Shown here: positions 45,886-55,049 of the stretch, piece after piece
Numbering within the stretch: the stretch's first letter is position 1
How the letters are laid out: the number at the start of each line of letters is the position of its first letter
From: Rhizobium sp. 2MFCol3.1
GTDB taxonomy: Bacteria > Pseudomonadota > Alphaproteobacteria > Rhizobiales > Rhizobiaceae
DNA length: 64,000 bases
Direction of reading: 5' to 3'
NCBI RefSeq assembly: GCF_000377565.1
Contig: NZ_KB898354.1
Span: forward strand, 434,001-498,000
Program-made: the position numbers and the translations under genes
Notes under the pieces: generated by a model
Seen by the model: the letters and a program-made list of their open reading frames with translations, nothing else
Databases searched by the model: none
What the model was told of the DNA's origin: nothing

Positions 45886-47040
45886 TCAGTATGCGTGACC
45901 GCTTTTGTCGGTGATCTGTTTCTCGTCGACCTTCCCCCACAGCACTTTGTAGACCCAGGCCGTGTAGGCGAGGATGATCGGCAAGAAGATCAAAGTGACG
46001 ACGAGCATGATGAACAGCGTCAGGTGGCTCGATGATGCATCCCAGACCGTCAGGCTCGACTTCGGATCGAGCGAGGAGGGCAGGATGAAGGGGAACATCG
46101 AGACGCCAACGGTCGAGATGATGCCGAAGATCGACAGCTTGCTGAAGAGCAGCGTGCCGATCTCCAGCCTGGCGCGCATGGCGATCAGGGTGGCAACCGC
46201 ACCGGCGAAGCCGGCGATCGGGGCAATCATCATCCAGGGATAGGTGCCGTAATTGGCGAGCCACGAGCCCTCATGCGCCGCAGTTTTCAGAAGCGGGTTC
46301 GAGGGGCCGTCTGTGACGACCGTGCTCGAGATCGTGTAGCCGTTGACGCCAAGCGCCAGGAAGACGCCGCCGAGCGCGAAGAGCACGATGACGAGGATGG
46401 CGGCGATGCTGCCATAGCCACGCGCGCGTTCCGCCACAGGGCCGCTCGACTTCAGCACCAGCCAGGCGGCGCCGTGCATGCTGAGCATCGCGACGGAGAG
46501 CAGACCACAGAGCAGGGCATAGGGGTTGAGCAGGCCGATGAACGAACCCTCGTAGAAGATGCGCATGTCGGCCGGATCGAAGCGGAAGGGCACGCCCTGC
46601 AGCACGTTGCCGACGGCGACGCCGAAGATCAGCGATGGAACGAAGCCGCCAATGAAGAGCGCGAGGTCCCAATTGCCGCGCCAGCGGGCGCTCTCACGCT
46701 TCGAACGGTATTTGAAGGCGACCGGCCGCAGGATGAGCGCAAGCAGGATGGCGAACATCGCCAGATAGAAGCCGGAGAAAGAGACCGCGTATAGCGGCGG
46801 CCAGGCGGCGAAGACGGCGCCACCGCCGAGGATCAGCCAGACCTGGTTTCCTTCCCAGACCGGGCCGATCGTGTTGATGGCGACGCGCCGCTCCGTATCC
46901 GTCCTGGCGACGAAGGGGAGCAACATGCCAACGCCGAGGTCGAAGCCATCGGTGACGGCGAAGCCGATGAGGAGGACGCCGAGGAGCAGCCACCAGATGA
47001 GGCGCAGGGTTTCATAGTCGATGAGTTCGTGCAGGATCAT
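45886..47040 (-). CDS. cydB: Cytochrome bd ubiquinol oxidase subunit II
   Basis: This 384-aa inner-membrane subunit has about 8-9 helices and pairs with CydA to form the high-affinity, non-proton-pumping terminal oxidase. Family features include [20 protein letters not shown] and [23 protein letters not shown] near the N-terminus. The ATG at 47040 has GGAG 8 bp upstream inside the cydA end; a TTG two codons earlier is not needed. It starts 6 bp after the cydA stop. Confidence 0.97.
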   Translation of the reverse strand: MILHELIDYETLRLIWWLLLGVLLIGFAVTDGFDLGVGMLLPFVARTDTERRVAINTIGPVWEGNQVWLILGGGAVFAAWPPLYAVSFSGFYLAMFAILLALILRPVAFKYRSKRESARWRGNWDLALFIGGFVPSLIFGVAVGNVLQGVPFRFDPADMRIFYEGSFIGLLNPYALLCGLLSVAMLSMHGAAWLVLKSSGPVAERARGYGSIAAILVIVLFALGGVFLALGVNGYTISSTVVTDGPSNPLLKTAAHEGSWLANYGTYPWMMIAPIAGFAGAVATLIAMRARLEIGTLLFSKLSIFGIISTVGVSMFPFILPSSLDPKSSLTVWDASSSHLTLFIMLVVTLIFLPIILAYTAWVYKVLWGKVDEKQITDKSGHAY

Positions 47041-47046
47041 GATCAA

Positions 47047-48627
47047 TCACTCCGCGGCAGGAACGAGGGTTTCGGAAATCAGCTCGGCTTCCGGCTCGTT
47101 GTCCGGTTCCGGGCCCTTCTTGATGGCCTTCACCATCAGCGTCATCTCGATGATGATGAGCACCGTGTAGAGCGCCGCGAAGCCGAGGATGGTCAGCAGT
47201 ACGGTGCTGGCGCCGAGGCTGGAGACAGCGGCGGCCGTCGGCAGCACGCCTTCGATGATCCAGGGCTGGCGTCCGACCTCGGCAACCACCCAGCCGAACT
47301 CGATGGCGATGAACGGCAACGGGATCGCCAGGACAGCGACGCGCAGCAGCCAGGGATGGGCGTCGAGGCGGCGGCGGGCCGAGAGCCAGAAGAAGGTCGC
47401 GGTCAACAGGATGAAGAACACGCCGAGCCCGACCATGATGCGAAACGACCAGAAGAGGGTCGGCACGTGCGGGATGGTGTCGCGGGCGGCCTGGTCGATC
47501 TGCTGATCGGTGGCGGTGCGGGGATCGTCGACATAGCGCTTCAGGAGAAGGGCATAGCCGAGCTGGTGGCCGAGATCCTCGAAGGCGCTCTTGGTTTCCG
47601 CGGTGATCTTTTCGGGCGAGCCGGCGGCGCGGATCTGCGTCAGCGCGTCATAGGCCTTGATGCCCTCGCGGATGCGGGTCTTTGCGTGTTCCTCGAGCTC
47701 GTTGATCCCGGGGATGACGGTATCCAGCGAGCGGGTGCCGATCAGGCCCATGACCCAGGGGATATGGACGGCGAAGTGGGTCTCGCGCGCCTGTTGATCA
47801 GGAAAGCCGATGGCGGTGAAGGGGGCCGGTGCCGGCTCCGTTTCCCACATGGCCTCGATGGCGGCGAGCTTCATCTTCTGGTTTTCGGTTGCGAGATAGC
47901 CGCTTTCGTCACCGAGCACGACGACCGAGAGCGCGGAAGCGAGGCCGAAGGAGGCGGCGACCGTCATCGAGCGCTTGGCGATCTCGATGTGCCTGCCCTT
48001 CAGCAGATACCAGGCAGAGACGCCGAGCACGAAGATGGAGGCACAGACGTAGCCGGCCGATACGGTGTGGACGAACTTCGCCTGGGCGACCGGATTGAAG
48101 ACCACGTCGAAGAAGCTTGTCACTTCCATGCGCATGGTCTGCGGATTGAGCGCTGATCCCACCGGGTTCTGCATCCAGCCGTTGGCAACGAGAATCCAAA
48201 GCGCGGAGAAGTTCGAGCCGAGTGCCACGCACCATGTCGCCACGAGGTGACCGACCTTGGAGAGCTTGTCCCAGCCGAAGAAGAACAGGCCGACGAAGGT
48301 GGCCTCGAGGAAAAAAGCCATCAGCCCTTCGATCGCCAGAGGCGCGCCGAAGATGTCGCCGACATAGTAGCTGTAGTAGCTCCAGTTCATGCCGAACTGG
48401 AATTCCATGACGATGCCGGTGGCGACGCCGATGGCGAAGTTGATGCCGAAGAGCACGCCCCAGAACTTCGTCATCTGCCGCCAGATCTGGCGACCGGTCA
48501 TGACGTAGACGGTCTCCATGATGGCGAGCAGCACGGCGAGGCCGAGTGTCAGCGGTACGAACAGGAAGTGATAGAGCGCTGTCAGCGCGAATTGAAAACG
48601 CGATAAGTCGACAATGTCTAGTTCCAT
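47047..48627 (-). CDS. cydA: Cytochrome bd ubiquinol oxidase subunit I
   Basis: The 526-aa haem-bearing subunit oxidises ubiquinol and reduces O2 to water. The N-terminus MELDIVDLSRFQFALTALYH carries the haem b595-region histidine. The quinol-binding Q-loop begins KLAAIEAMWETEPAPAPFTA, and the conserved GRQPWIIEGVLPT follows. The length is near that of E. coli CydA (522 aa), implying a long Q-loop. GGGAGAAAG precedes the ATG at 48627. The 75-bp gap after cydC has no obvious terminator. Confidence 0.97.
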   Translation of the reverse strand: MELDIVDLSRFQFALTALYHFLFVPLTLGLAVLLAIMETVYVMTGRQIWRQMTKFWGVLFGINFAIGVATGIVMEFQFGMNWSYYSYYVGDIFGAPLAIEGLMAFFLEATFVGLFFFGWDKLSKVGHLVATWCVALGSNFSALWILVANGWMQNPVGSALNPQTMRMEVTSFFDVVFNPVAQAKFVHTVSAGYVCASIFVLGVSAWYLLKGRHIEIAKRSMTVAASFGLASALSVVVLGDESGYLATENQKMKLAAIEAMWETEPAPAPFTAIGFPDQQARETHFAVHIPWVMGLIGTRSLDTVIPGINELEEHAKTRIREGIKAYDALTQIRAAGSPEKITAETKSAFEDLGHQLGYALLLKRYVDDPRTATDQQIDQAARDTIPHVPTLFWSFRIMVGLGVFFILLTATFFWLSARRRLDAHPWLLRVAVLAIPLPFIAIEFGWVVAEVGRQPWIIEGVLPTAAAVSSLGASTVLLTILGFAALYTVLIIIEMTLMVKAIKKGPEPDNEPEAELISETLVPAAE

Positions 48628-48701
48628 AGTCTTTCTCCCACGCCCCATGGGGGTACGAAGATTTTCCGCCGGGCCGGATTGCCTGGCGGTCATGCACGCG
48701 C

Positions 48702-50393
48702 TCAGTCCGGTCTCAGCCGATTCAGAGCTTCTTCGAACGCCGTCTCTCCGCGGCGCGAAATGCTGGCGATGCGGCCGTCATCGAGCGTGGCGATCACATC
48801 AGCGATCTCCGCCTCGCGGCGGATATGGGTGGCGATAAGGAGCGACCGACCGTTCGCCTTCTCGGACAGGCGGGCCATGAGATCGAGTGCCGTGGCGCGG
48901 TCGAGGCCTTCCGTCGGCTCGTCGAGCAGCCAGAGCGGCGTATCGCGCAGGAAGAGGCGGGCGAGCGCCAGGCGGCGCGACTGGCCGCCCGACAGGCCCA
49001 TGCCGCCTTCGCCGAGACGGGTGTCGAGGCCATCGGACAGGGTGGCGATATCGGCGAGCAGGCCGGCGGCGGCGAGTGCGGACTTGAGGTCGCTTTCAGT
49101 CGCATTGGGACAGGCCAGGCGCAGGTTGCCGGCGACCGTGTCCTGGAAGAGCTCGGTGCGTTGGGTCAGAAGGGTTGCCGTGTCGTTGGCGACCGTGCCC
49201 TTGAGCGGCTCGATCTCGCCGGCGAGCAGGGCCAGCAGCGTCGACTTCCCGGTACTGCTGGCGCCGACGAGCGCAAGCCTTTCGCCCGGTTTCAGGGCGA
49301 GGTTGATGTCGGCGAGAACAGGCGCTGCGGCTGCGTCATAAGCGGCGCTGACACCGGCGAGTTGGACTGCCTGTCCGGCGGCGGGGGCCGGGTGTTGGCG
49401 CGCGGATGTCTTGTCGGCCAGGCGAGGGCCGAGGCGCTTTGCCGCCAGCAGCGTGCGCCCTAGTTCGAGCGCCCCGCGACGCAGCGCGCCGAAGGGTTCG
49501 ACAGCGGCGAAGGCGATCAGGATGCCGAGGGCTGCGACGGGCGCGGTGATCGTGCCGGCACCGGCGAGGGCCGCGACGGCCAGCAGCGCACCGGTGAGCA
49601 GGAGTGTCGAGGCGATGCCGAAGCCGAACGTCACTGTGCTTTCGATGCGGTTCAGCCTGTTGTCGGCATCTTCGGTATAGCGGTCGGCGGCGGATATGGC
49701 TGCCGCCTGCGCCTCGATCCTGCCTGACATCAACAGGTCCGACTGGCCGGCGACGAGGTCGATGGTACGGGCCCGCACCGCCTCGATGCCATAGGCGCGG
49801 CGCCGGGCATGGGCGGCGGCGAGGCGGCCGGCGCAAAAGGGGATGCCGAGGCCGGCGACGATGAGGAGGAGTGCCGCCGATAGGCCGAACAGGGGATGCA
49901 TCAGGCCGAGCGCGATGCCTGTCGCGATGGCGGCGAGGATCGCGACGCCTGCGGGCACCAGCACGCGGAGATAGAGAGAATCGAGCGCATCGATATCGCC
50001 CGTCAGCCGAAACAGCAGGCGGGCCGGTCGTCTTGCGAGATCACGGGCAGCGCCGGCCTGCGCCCAGCCGCGAAACAGGCGTTCGCGCAGGGCGGCGAGC
50101 ACGGCGAGCGTGGCGTCATGCGTCGTCAGCCGCTCGCCATAGCGCGAGGCGGTGCGGCCGATCGCCAGCAGGCGGATGCCTGCCGAGGGGGCGAAGACGT
50201 CGAAGGTTATGGCGGTTGCCACCGAGGCGCCGGCGATCGCTGTTGCTGTGATGAACCAGCCGGAGAGGCCGAGCAGCGCGATGCCGGCGCCTGCCGTCGC
50301 AGCGGACATGACGGCGCCCAGCAGCAGGCCGCGCTTCTTCTCCTTCATGAAGAGCTTGAGGATGGGTTTCAGATCGGTCAGCGACGCGCTCAT
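48702..50393 (-). CDS. cydC: Cysteine/glutathione ABC exporter subunit CydC
   Basis: This 563-aa half transporter has an N-terminal six-helix membrane domain and a C-terminal ATPase. Walker A is GASSTGKST, the signature is GEGGMGLSGGQSRRLALAR, and Walker B is LWLLDEPTEGLD. With CydD it exports thiols to the periplasm and is needed to assemble cytochrome bd. The start overlaps the cydD stop (ATGA), so translation is coupled. Confidence 0.95.
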   Translation of the reverse strand: MSASLTDLKPILKLFMKEKKRGLLLGAVMSAATAGAGIALLGLSGWFITATAIAGASVATAITFDVFAPSAGIRLLAIGRTASRYGERLTTHDATLAVLAALRERLFRGWAQAGAARDLARRPARLLFRLTGDIDALDSLYLRVLVPAGVAILAAIATGIALGLMHPLFGLSAALLLIVAGLGIPFCAGRLAAAHARRRAYGIEAVRARTIDLVAGQSDLLMSGRIEAQAAAISAADRYTEDADNRLNRIESTVTFGFGIASTLLLTGALLAVAALAGAGTITAPVAALGILIAFAAVEPFGALRRGALELGRTLLAAKRLGPRLADKTSARQHPAPAAGQAVQLAGVSAAYDAAAAPVLADINLALKPGERLALVGASSTGKSTLLALLAGEIEPLKGTVANDTATLLTQRTELFQDTVAGNLRLACPNATESDLKSALAAAGLLADIATLSDGLDTRLGEGGMGLSGGQSRRLALARLFLRDTPLWLLDEPTEGLDRATALDLMARLSEKANGRSLLIATHIRREAEIADVIATLDDGRIASISRRGETAFEEALNRLRPD

Positions 50394-52078
50394 TCGGCGG
50401 CCTCCCGTGCAGGTTCCTGACAGAGATGGATCGTCCTGCCCATGCGGGCGGCAAGACGGGGATCGTGAGTGGCGACGAGCAGCGTCTTGCCCTTTGCAAG
50501 CGCAAGCAGGCTCTCGGTGATGTCGTCGGCCGTTGCGCTGTCGAGGTGGGCGGTAGGTTCGTCGGCGAGGACGATCAGCGTCTCGGGGGCCACAGCGGCG
50601 CGGGCGATGGCAAGCCGCAGCGCCTCGCCACCCGAGAGGCCAGCTCCGCCATCGCCGAGCGGACGGTTGCGGTAGGCGCTGGCGAGCCTTCCGAGCCGGG
50701 CGGCGTCGAGTGCGGCGGCTGCCTGTTGGCTGGATACCTGCGGCCGGCCGAGCGCGACGTTGCGCGTAATGCTGCCGGCGAAGATATGCGGCTTCTGACC
50801 GATCCAGGCGATCCGCGTCCGCGACGATTGACCGGCCGGTTGCCCGCCGATCTCGACGCGGCCGCTTTCACAGGGCGCAAGGCCGGCGGCGAGTGCCAGC
50901 AGGGTCGACTTGCCCGAGCCGCTTGGGCCAAGCAGCGCGACGTGTTCGCCGGCTCGGATATGGAGATCGAAGTCTTCGATGGCTGAGGTACCGCTGCCGG
51001 GATAGCGGAAGCCGACGGCGTGGAAGCGGATATCGGCGCCAAGAGGGCTTTGATCGGCTTCTCCGTGCGGCAGCAGCATCCCGTCTTCGCTCAGCGCATC
51101 GAGGGCTTTCATCGCCGCTTCGCCCGAGGCCCGGTCGTGCCAGACAGCCGAGAGTTCGCGCAACGGCTCGAAGAAGGCTGGGGCGAGCAGCAGCACGAAG
51201 AGGCCCGATGTGAGATTGAGGCCATTTGTCCAGGCGCCGAAGCGGATTTCGCCGAGCAGCGAGAAGCCGACATAGACGGCGACCATGGCGACGCCGAGCG
51301 CGGCGAAGAGTTCGAGAACCGCCGACGACAGGAAGGCGATGCGCAGCACGGCCATGGTGCGGGTCTTCAGGTCCTCGGCATCGGCACGAAGCCGCGTTGC
51401 CGTGGCATCGACGGCATCAAGCGCGCGAATGGTGGCGAGGCCGCGCAGGCGATCGAGCAGGAAGCCGTTGAGGCCACCGGTCGCGGCCAGCTGCTTTTCG
51501 CTTGCGGCCTGCGCACGCCAGCCGATCAGCGCCATGGAGACGGGGATGAGGGGCATGGCGAAGAGCAGCACGAGAGCGGCGATCCAGGAGATCGGGAAGA
51601 CGCAGGCGAGGATGACCAGAGGCACGGCGCTGGCCTTGAAGCGGGCCGGCTGGAAGCGTGCGAGATAGGGGACGATGAGTTCCGCCTGTTCGCCGACGAT
51701 GCTGGCGGCCTCGCCCGATGTGTGGCGGGTGCTGTCGACCGGCGACCGGCGCGCAAGGGTTTCGACGGCGCGAGCGCGCCTTAGGGTGAGTTCGGCGCGG
51801 GCGGCGCGAAAGGCGAGGCGGCCGCCAGCCGCGTCGAGACAGCTTTTCGCGATGCCGAGCATGGCGATGACGATCGCCGGCCAGATGACGGCCTCGACCC
51901 CGCCGCCATCGGCGATGCGGCCGATAGCGACCGAGAGGAGACCGGCCTGCGGGATCCAGAGGAGGGCGGCGAGTGTCTGGACCAGCGCGGCGTTGCGCAA
52001 GGCCGAGGGCTGGCGGGCGCGCTTGCGCCGTCCGTCGCGGGCCTTATCTTGCTTGGCATCGAGAAAGGCACTGGTCAT
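50390..52078 (-). CDS. cydD: Cysteine/glutathione ABC exporter subunit CydD
   Basis: The 562-aa partner of CydC has six membrane helices followed by an ATPase with Walker A LLGPSGSGKSTLLALAAG, signature LGDGGAGLSGGEALRLAIAR and Walker B IVLADEPTAHLD. The start at 52078 (MTSAFLDAKQDKARDG) lies 4 bp after the regulator gene; the upstream frame to 52150 overlaps that gene and is rejected. Order here is regulator-cydD-cydC-cydA-cydB-cydX. Confidence 0.95.
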   Translation of the reverse strand: MTSAFLDAKQDKARDGRRKRARQPSALRNAALVQTLAALLWIPQAGLLSVAIGRIADGGGVEAVIWPAIVIAMLGIAKSCLDAAGGRLAFRAARAELTLRRARAVETLARRSPVDSTRHTSGEAASIVGEQAELIVPYLARFQPARFKASAVPLVILACVFPISWIAALVLLFAMPLIPVSMALIGWRAQAASEKQLAATGGLNGFLLDRLRGLATIRALDAVDATATRLRADAEDLKTRTMAVLRIAFLSSAVLELFAALGVAMVAVYVGFSLLGEIRFGAWTNGLNLTSGLFVLLLAPAFFEPLRELSAVWHDRASGEAAMKALDALSEDGMLLPHGEADQSPLGADIRFHAVGFRYPGSGTSAIEDFDLHIRAGEHVALLGPSGSGKSTLLALAAGLAPCESGRVEIGGQPAGQSSRTRIAWIGQKPHIFAGSITRNVALGRPQVSSQQAAAALDAARLGRLASAYRNRPLGDGGAGLSGGEALRLAIARAAVAPETLIVLADEPTAHLDSATADDITESLLALAKGKTLLVATHDPRLAARMGRTIHLCQEPAREAAE

Positions 52079-52082
52079 GGCG

Positions 52083-52661
52083 CTAACTCTTGTTCGCAGG
52101 ATTGAGACGGCGGCCACGGCCGAGGGATATGACCCGGTCCTTGGCCTCAAGCAGCTTCGTCACTTTCGCGCCTAGCGAGAGTAGCGTTGCAAGCCTTTCT
52201 GTTTCAAGTTGTTTCACATCGTCATACCAATGTGTCAGCTGTTCAATCAGTGCATGCATTTCGCTCATGCGCTCCTGGGCGTGGCGTTCGGCTTCGCTGG
52301 CGGGTCGTTGCATCAGGATTTCGCGCAGCACCGAGAGCGTCGGATCGACCTCGCGCTTCTTGCGCTCTTCGGCCAGCGTGCGCAGGATCAGCCAGACATC
52401 GTCAGGCGTGGTGAAGAAGTCGCGGCGGTCGTCCGGCCGGTGCCTGAGCAGCACGAGGTTCCAGGTCTGCAGCTCGCGCAGGCTCATCGAGACGTTGGAG
52501 CGCGAAATGCCGAGCGCGTCGGCGATCTCCTCGGCGCAGAGCGGCTGAGGGGAGACGTAGAGCAGCGCGTAGATCTGGCTCACCGTCCTGTTGATGCCCC
52601 AGCGCGAGCCCATCTCACCGAAGTGCAGGACGAAGGATTGGACGAGCGGCGCAAGGTTCAT
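52083..52661 (-). CDS. GbsR/MarR-like winged-helix regulator heading the cyd operon
   Basis: The 192-aa protein begins LAPLVQSFVLHFGEMGSRWG and has a MarR/GbsR-type winged HTH (CAEEIADALGISRSNVSMSL) followed by RHRPDDRRDFFTT, a wing. The C-terminal half is helical, likely for dimerisation. It ends 4 bp before cydD, so it belongs to the operon. A perfect 32-bp palindrome 18 bp upstream of its start is the obvious candidate operator, implying autoregulation. The ligand or signal is unknown. Confidence 0.87.
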   Translation of the reverse strand: MNLAPLVQSFVLHFGEMGSRWGINRTVSQIYALLYVSPQPLCAEEIADALGISRSNVSMSLRELQTWNLVLLRHRPDDRRDFFTTPDDVWLILRTLAEERKKREVDPTLSVLREILMQRPASEAERHAQERMSEMHALIEQLTHWYDDVKQLETERLATLLSLGAKVTKLLEAKDRVISLGRGRRLNPANKS

Positions 52662-52679
52662 GGTCAGGTTTCCGTTATG

Positions 52680-52711
52680 ACTGTGATTTCAGAAATTTCT
52701 GAAATCACAGT
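52680..52711. promoter_or_regulatory. Perfect 32-bp palindrome in the cyd operon leader
   Basis: Left arm ACTGTGATTTCAGAAA (52680-52695) is exactly complementary to the right arm TTTCTGAAATCACAGT (52696-52711). It lies 18 bp before the regulator start and downstream of the predicted FNR-dependent start site (~52763). A dimeric MarR/GbsR protein bound here would block transcription as a roadblock; it could also form a hairpin in RNA. Confidence 0.75.
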
Positions 52712-52762
52712 GCGCAGTGCATGGCTGACAATCGGCAGGCCGGGGTTGCTGCAATTGGCGCT

Positions 52763-52811
52763 GGATTTGACGATAGTCAGCTTTTCGCTTGGGTTTATTG
52801 ATTCAGATCAA
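52763..52811 (-). promoter_or_regulatory. FNR-type promoter of the cyd operon
   Basis: The box TTGAT-CTGA-ATCAA (minus strand; 52811-52798) is a perfect FNR/Anr/FnrN site. After a 22-bp spacer, TATCGT (52775-52770) forms a -10 placed exactly as in class II FNR promoters (box centred near -41.5, start ~52763). The box overlaps the hemN stop codon. Confidence 0.8.
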
Positions 52812-54151
52812 ATGGCCGAGGAATGTTTGGCCTTGCCCTGCGCGAGGTAGCGATCGAACTTGGCGGCGATGGTGCGCACGAAGGGGCGGCCTTCGTCGGT
52901 AACCACGAACCTGTCGCCGTCGAAGCTAACAAAACCATCCTCGTTGAAGCTTGCATGCAGGGCGTCGTTGCAAGCATCGTCGGCGGCCTTGCCGAACCGG
53001 GCGCGCAGCTCGGTGACCGAGAAGGCGTATTGGCACATCAGCTCCTCGATCGCCTGCGCGCTGGCGCGGTCGGCATCCGAGAGCGTAAAGCCCCGGGCCA
53101 CGGGAAGGCGGCCTTCCGAGATCGCGCGGCAATATTGTCCCGTCGCGACGATGTTCTGGACATAGCCCTGCTGAAGCTTGCCGATCGAGGAGGCGCCGAG
53201 GCCGATCAGCGTATCGGCGCCATCGGTCGTGTAGCCCTGAAAGTTGCGTCGGAGCGCGCCGTCGCGCAGCTGGCGGGCCATGCTGTCATCGGGCTTTGCG
53301 AAGTGATCGATGCCGACGGCATCATAGCCTGCCGCAAGGATGGCGCTAGCGCCCGCCGCGGCCATCGCGAAGCGGTCGGCGGGGCCGGCAAGCGTTGCCG
53401 TATCGATCACCGACTGGTGCTTCTTGACCCAGGGAACGTGGGCATAGCCGAACATGGCGATGCGATCGGGCTGCATCGACAGCGACAGGTCGATCGTGCG
53501 CAGCAGCATGTCGCGGTCCTGATGCGGCAGGCCGTAGACGATGTCGAGATTGATCGAGCCGATGCCGAGCTCGCGCAAGGTCTTCACGACCATGGCCGTC
53601 TGCTCGAAGCTCTGCGGCCGGTTGATGGCCGTCTGGACGATGGGTTCGAAATCCTGCACGCCGACGCTTGCCCGCGTCATACCGAAATCGCGCCATGCCC
53701 TCAGCTTTTCGGCATCGACATGAGTCGGGTCGATCTCGACGCTGATCTCGCAATCGGGACCGATGTCGAAATTGGCGTCGAGCGTGGTGCGCAGGCGCGC
53801 GAGGTCGTCGGGACTGACGATCGTCGGCGAACCGCCGCCGAAATGGATGGCTGCGACCTTTCGCCGTAGCGGGAGATATGTCGCAACGAGCGCGATCTCG
53901 CTATTCAAGGCTTCCAGGTAGGTCGCGATGGGGTCGTAGCGGCGCACCTGCTTGGTATGGCAACCGCAGTAGAAACAGAGCCGGTCGCAGAACGGAATAT
54001 GCACGTAAAGCGATAGTGCGCCTTGTGAATTTGCTTCGAGCCATTGCCGGTAATCCCTCTCGCCGACGCCCTCGTGGAAGTGCGGCGCGGTCGGGTAGCT
54101 GGTGTAGCGGGGGACGGGGGCGGAATAGCGGGCGATGAGATCAGCGTTCAT
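52808..54151 (-). CDS. hemN: Oxygen-independent coproporphyrinogen III oxidase
   Basis: The 447-aa radical SAM enzyme converts coproporphyrinogen III to protoporphyrinogen IX without O2, supplying haem under low oxygen. The cluster motif is CDRLCFYCGC (Cys55, Cys59, Cys62, plus Cys64). The HFGGGSPTIVSPDDLARL and NLDIVYGLPHQ segments are typical of true HemN rather than HemW. GAAAGGA precedes the ATG. Its promoter lies next to the FNR box shared with fnrN, and its stop codon is inside the FNR box of the cyd operon. Confidence 0.96.
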   Translation of the reverse strand: MNADLIARYSAPVPRYTSYPTAPHFHEGVGERDYRQWLEANSQGALSLYVHIPFCDRLCFYCGCHTKQVRRYDPIATYLEALNSEIALVATYLPLRRKVAAIHFGGGSPTIVSPDDLARLRTTLDANFDIGPDCEISVEIDPTHVDAEKLRAWRDFGMTRASVGVQDFEPIVQTAINRPQSFEQTAMVVKTLRELGIGSINLDIVYGLPHQDRDMLLRTIDLSLSMQPDRIAMFGYAHVPWVKKHQSVIDTATLAGPADRFAMAAAGASAILAAGYDAVGIDHFAKPDDSMARQLRDGALRRNFQGYTTDGADTLIGLGASSIGKLQQGYVQNIVATGQYCRAISEGRLPVARGFTLSDADRASAQAIEELMCQYAFSVTELRARFGKAADDACNDALHASFNEDGFVSFDGDRFVVTDEGRPFVRTIAAKFDRYLAQGKAKHSSAI

Positions 54152-54200
54152 GAGCGTGTCCTTTCAAGGACCGAAATAGTGGGGGTTTTCGATGACGGCC

Positions 54201-54214
54201 TTGATCTCGATCAA
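54201..54214. promoter_or_regulatory. FNR box between hemN and fnrN
   Basis: TTGAT-CTCG-ATCAA is a perfect palindromic FNR site. For hemN (minus strand) a TATTTC -10 follows after 22 bp (54178-54173), the class II spacing, giving a start at ~54166. For fnrN (plus strand) the box lies 55 bp before the ATG, allowing autoregulation. Confidence 0.8.
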
Positions 54215-54269
54215 GAAAACGCTGTTCTCCGACGACGGCCTTGGCTATGCTTCAGGCGGAGCCGGGTGT

Positions 54270-54986
54270 ATGCGAAAAGATATACATAATTCTAATATTC
54301 CAGTACGTTGCGTCAGTTGCGAGGTCCGCCACAAGGGGATGTGCGGGGCGCTGACATCTGACGAGCTCTTGGCTCTGTCCTCCCATACGCGGCTTGTCAC
54401 GCATGATGCCGGCGAGGAGCTCGCCGGCGAAAAGATGCCCGTCGAATCCTACGCCACCGTTATCAGCGGCGTGGTGAAGCTGACGAAGACGCTCGAAGAT
54501 GGGCGCCAGCAGATCGTCGGTCTGCAGTTTGCTCCCGATTTCCTCGGCAGGTTGCATGCCAACGAGAACGGCGTCTCTGCTGAGGCCGCGTCCGACGTTC
54601 ACCTCTGCCGGGTCCCTAAGGCCGCGATGGAGCGGCTGGTCAAGAGCACACCGGCGCTCGCCGAAAGGTTGATGGACCAGACAATGCGCGAGCTCGACGA
54701 GGCGCGCGACTGGATGGTGACGCTGGGGCGCAAGACGGCGGCGGAGAAGGTGGCGAGCTTCCTGTTTCTGATCGCGACGCATCTCGATCCCGAAGCGAAA
54801 GGCGATAGCCGCCGCTTCGACCTGCCGCTGTCGCGCGCCGATATCGCCGATTTTCTCGGGCTGACGATCGAGACCGTGTCTCGGCAAATGTCGAAGCTGA
54901 AGAGCGAAGGCGTCATTTCTATCGTCGCTAACAGGCATATCGAGGTGGCCAAGCTCTCCAAGCTCAAGGCCTGCTGCGGCGCCTGA
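54270..54986 (+). CDS. fnrN: Fe-S oxygen-sensing regulator FnrN (CRP/FNR family)
   Basis: The 238-aa regulator has the N-terminal cysteine cluster CVSCEVRHKGMC (Cys14, Cys17, Cys25) and a fourth cysteine at 113 (VHLCRV), matching the four ligands of the oxygen-labile 4Fe-4S cluster of FNR. The C-terminal HTH LSRADIADFLGLTIETVSRQ has the E-x2-SR residues that read TTGAT. R. leguminosarum FnrN is about the same length. I start at the ATG 54270; the longer frame from 54192 would run over the FNR box. It should activate hemN and cyd under low oxygen. Confidence 0.93.
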   Translation: MRKDIHNSNIPVRCVSCEVRHKGMCGALTSDELLALSSHTRLVTHDAGEELAGEKMPVESYATVISGVVKLTKTLEDGRQQIVGLQFAPDFLGRLHANENGVSAEAASDVHLCRVPKAAMERLVKSTPALAERLMDQTMRELDEARDWMVTLGRKTAAEKVASFLFLIATHLDPEAKGDSRRFDLPLSRADIADFLGLTIETVSRQMSKLKSEGVISIVANRHIEVAKLSKLKACCGA

Positions 54987-55049
54987 GGGCGATGCCCCTC
55001 GCGTCGAGAGAATGCGTGTTGCCGAGGCGGGGTGTTTTGTGCAGGAGTG

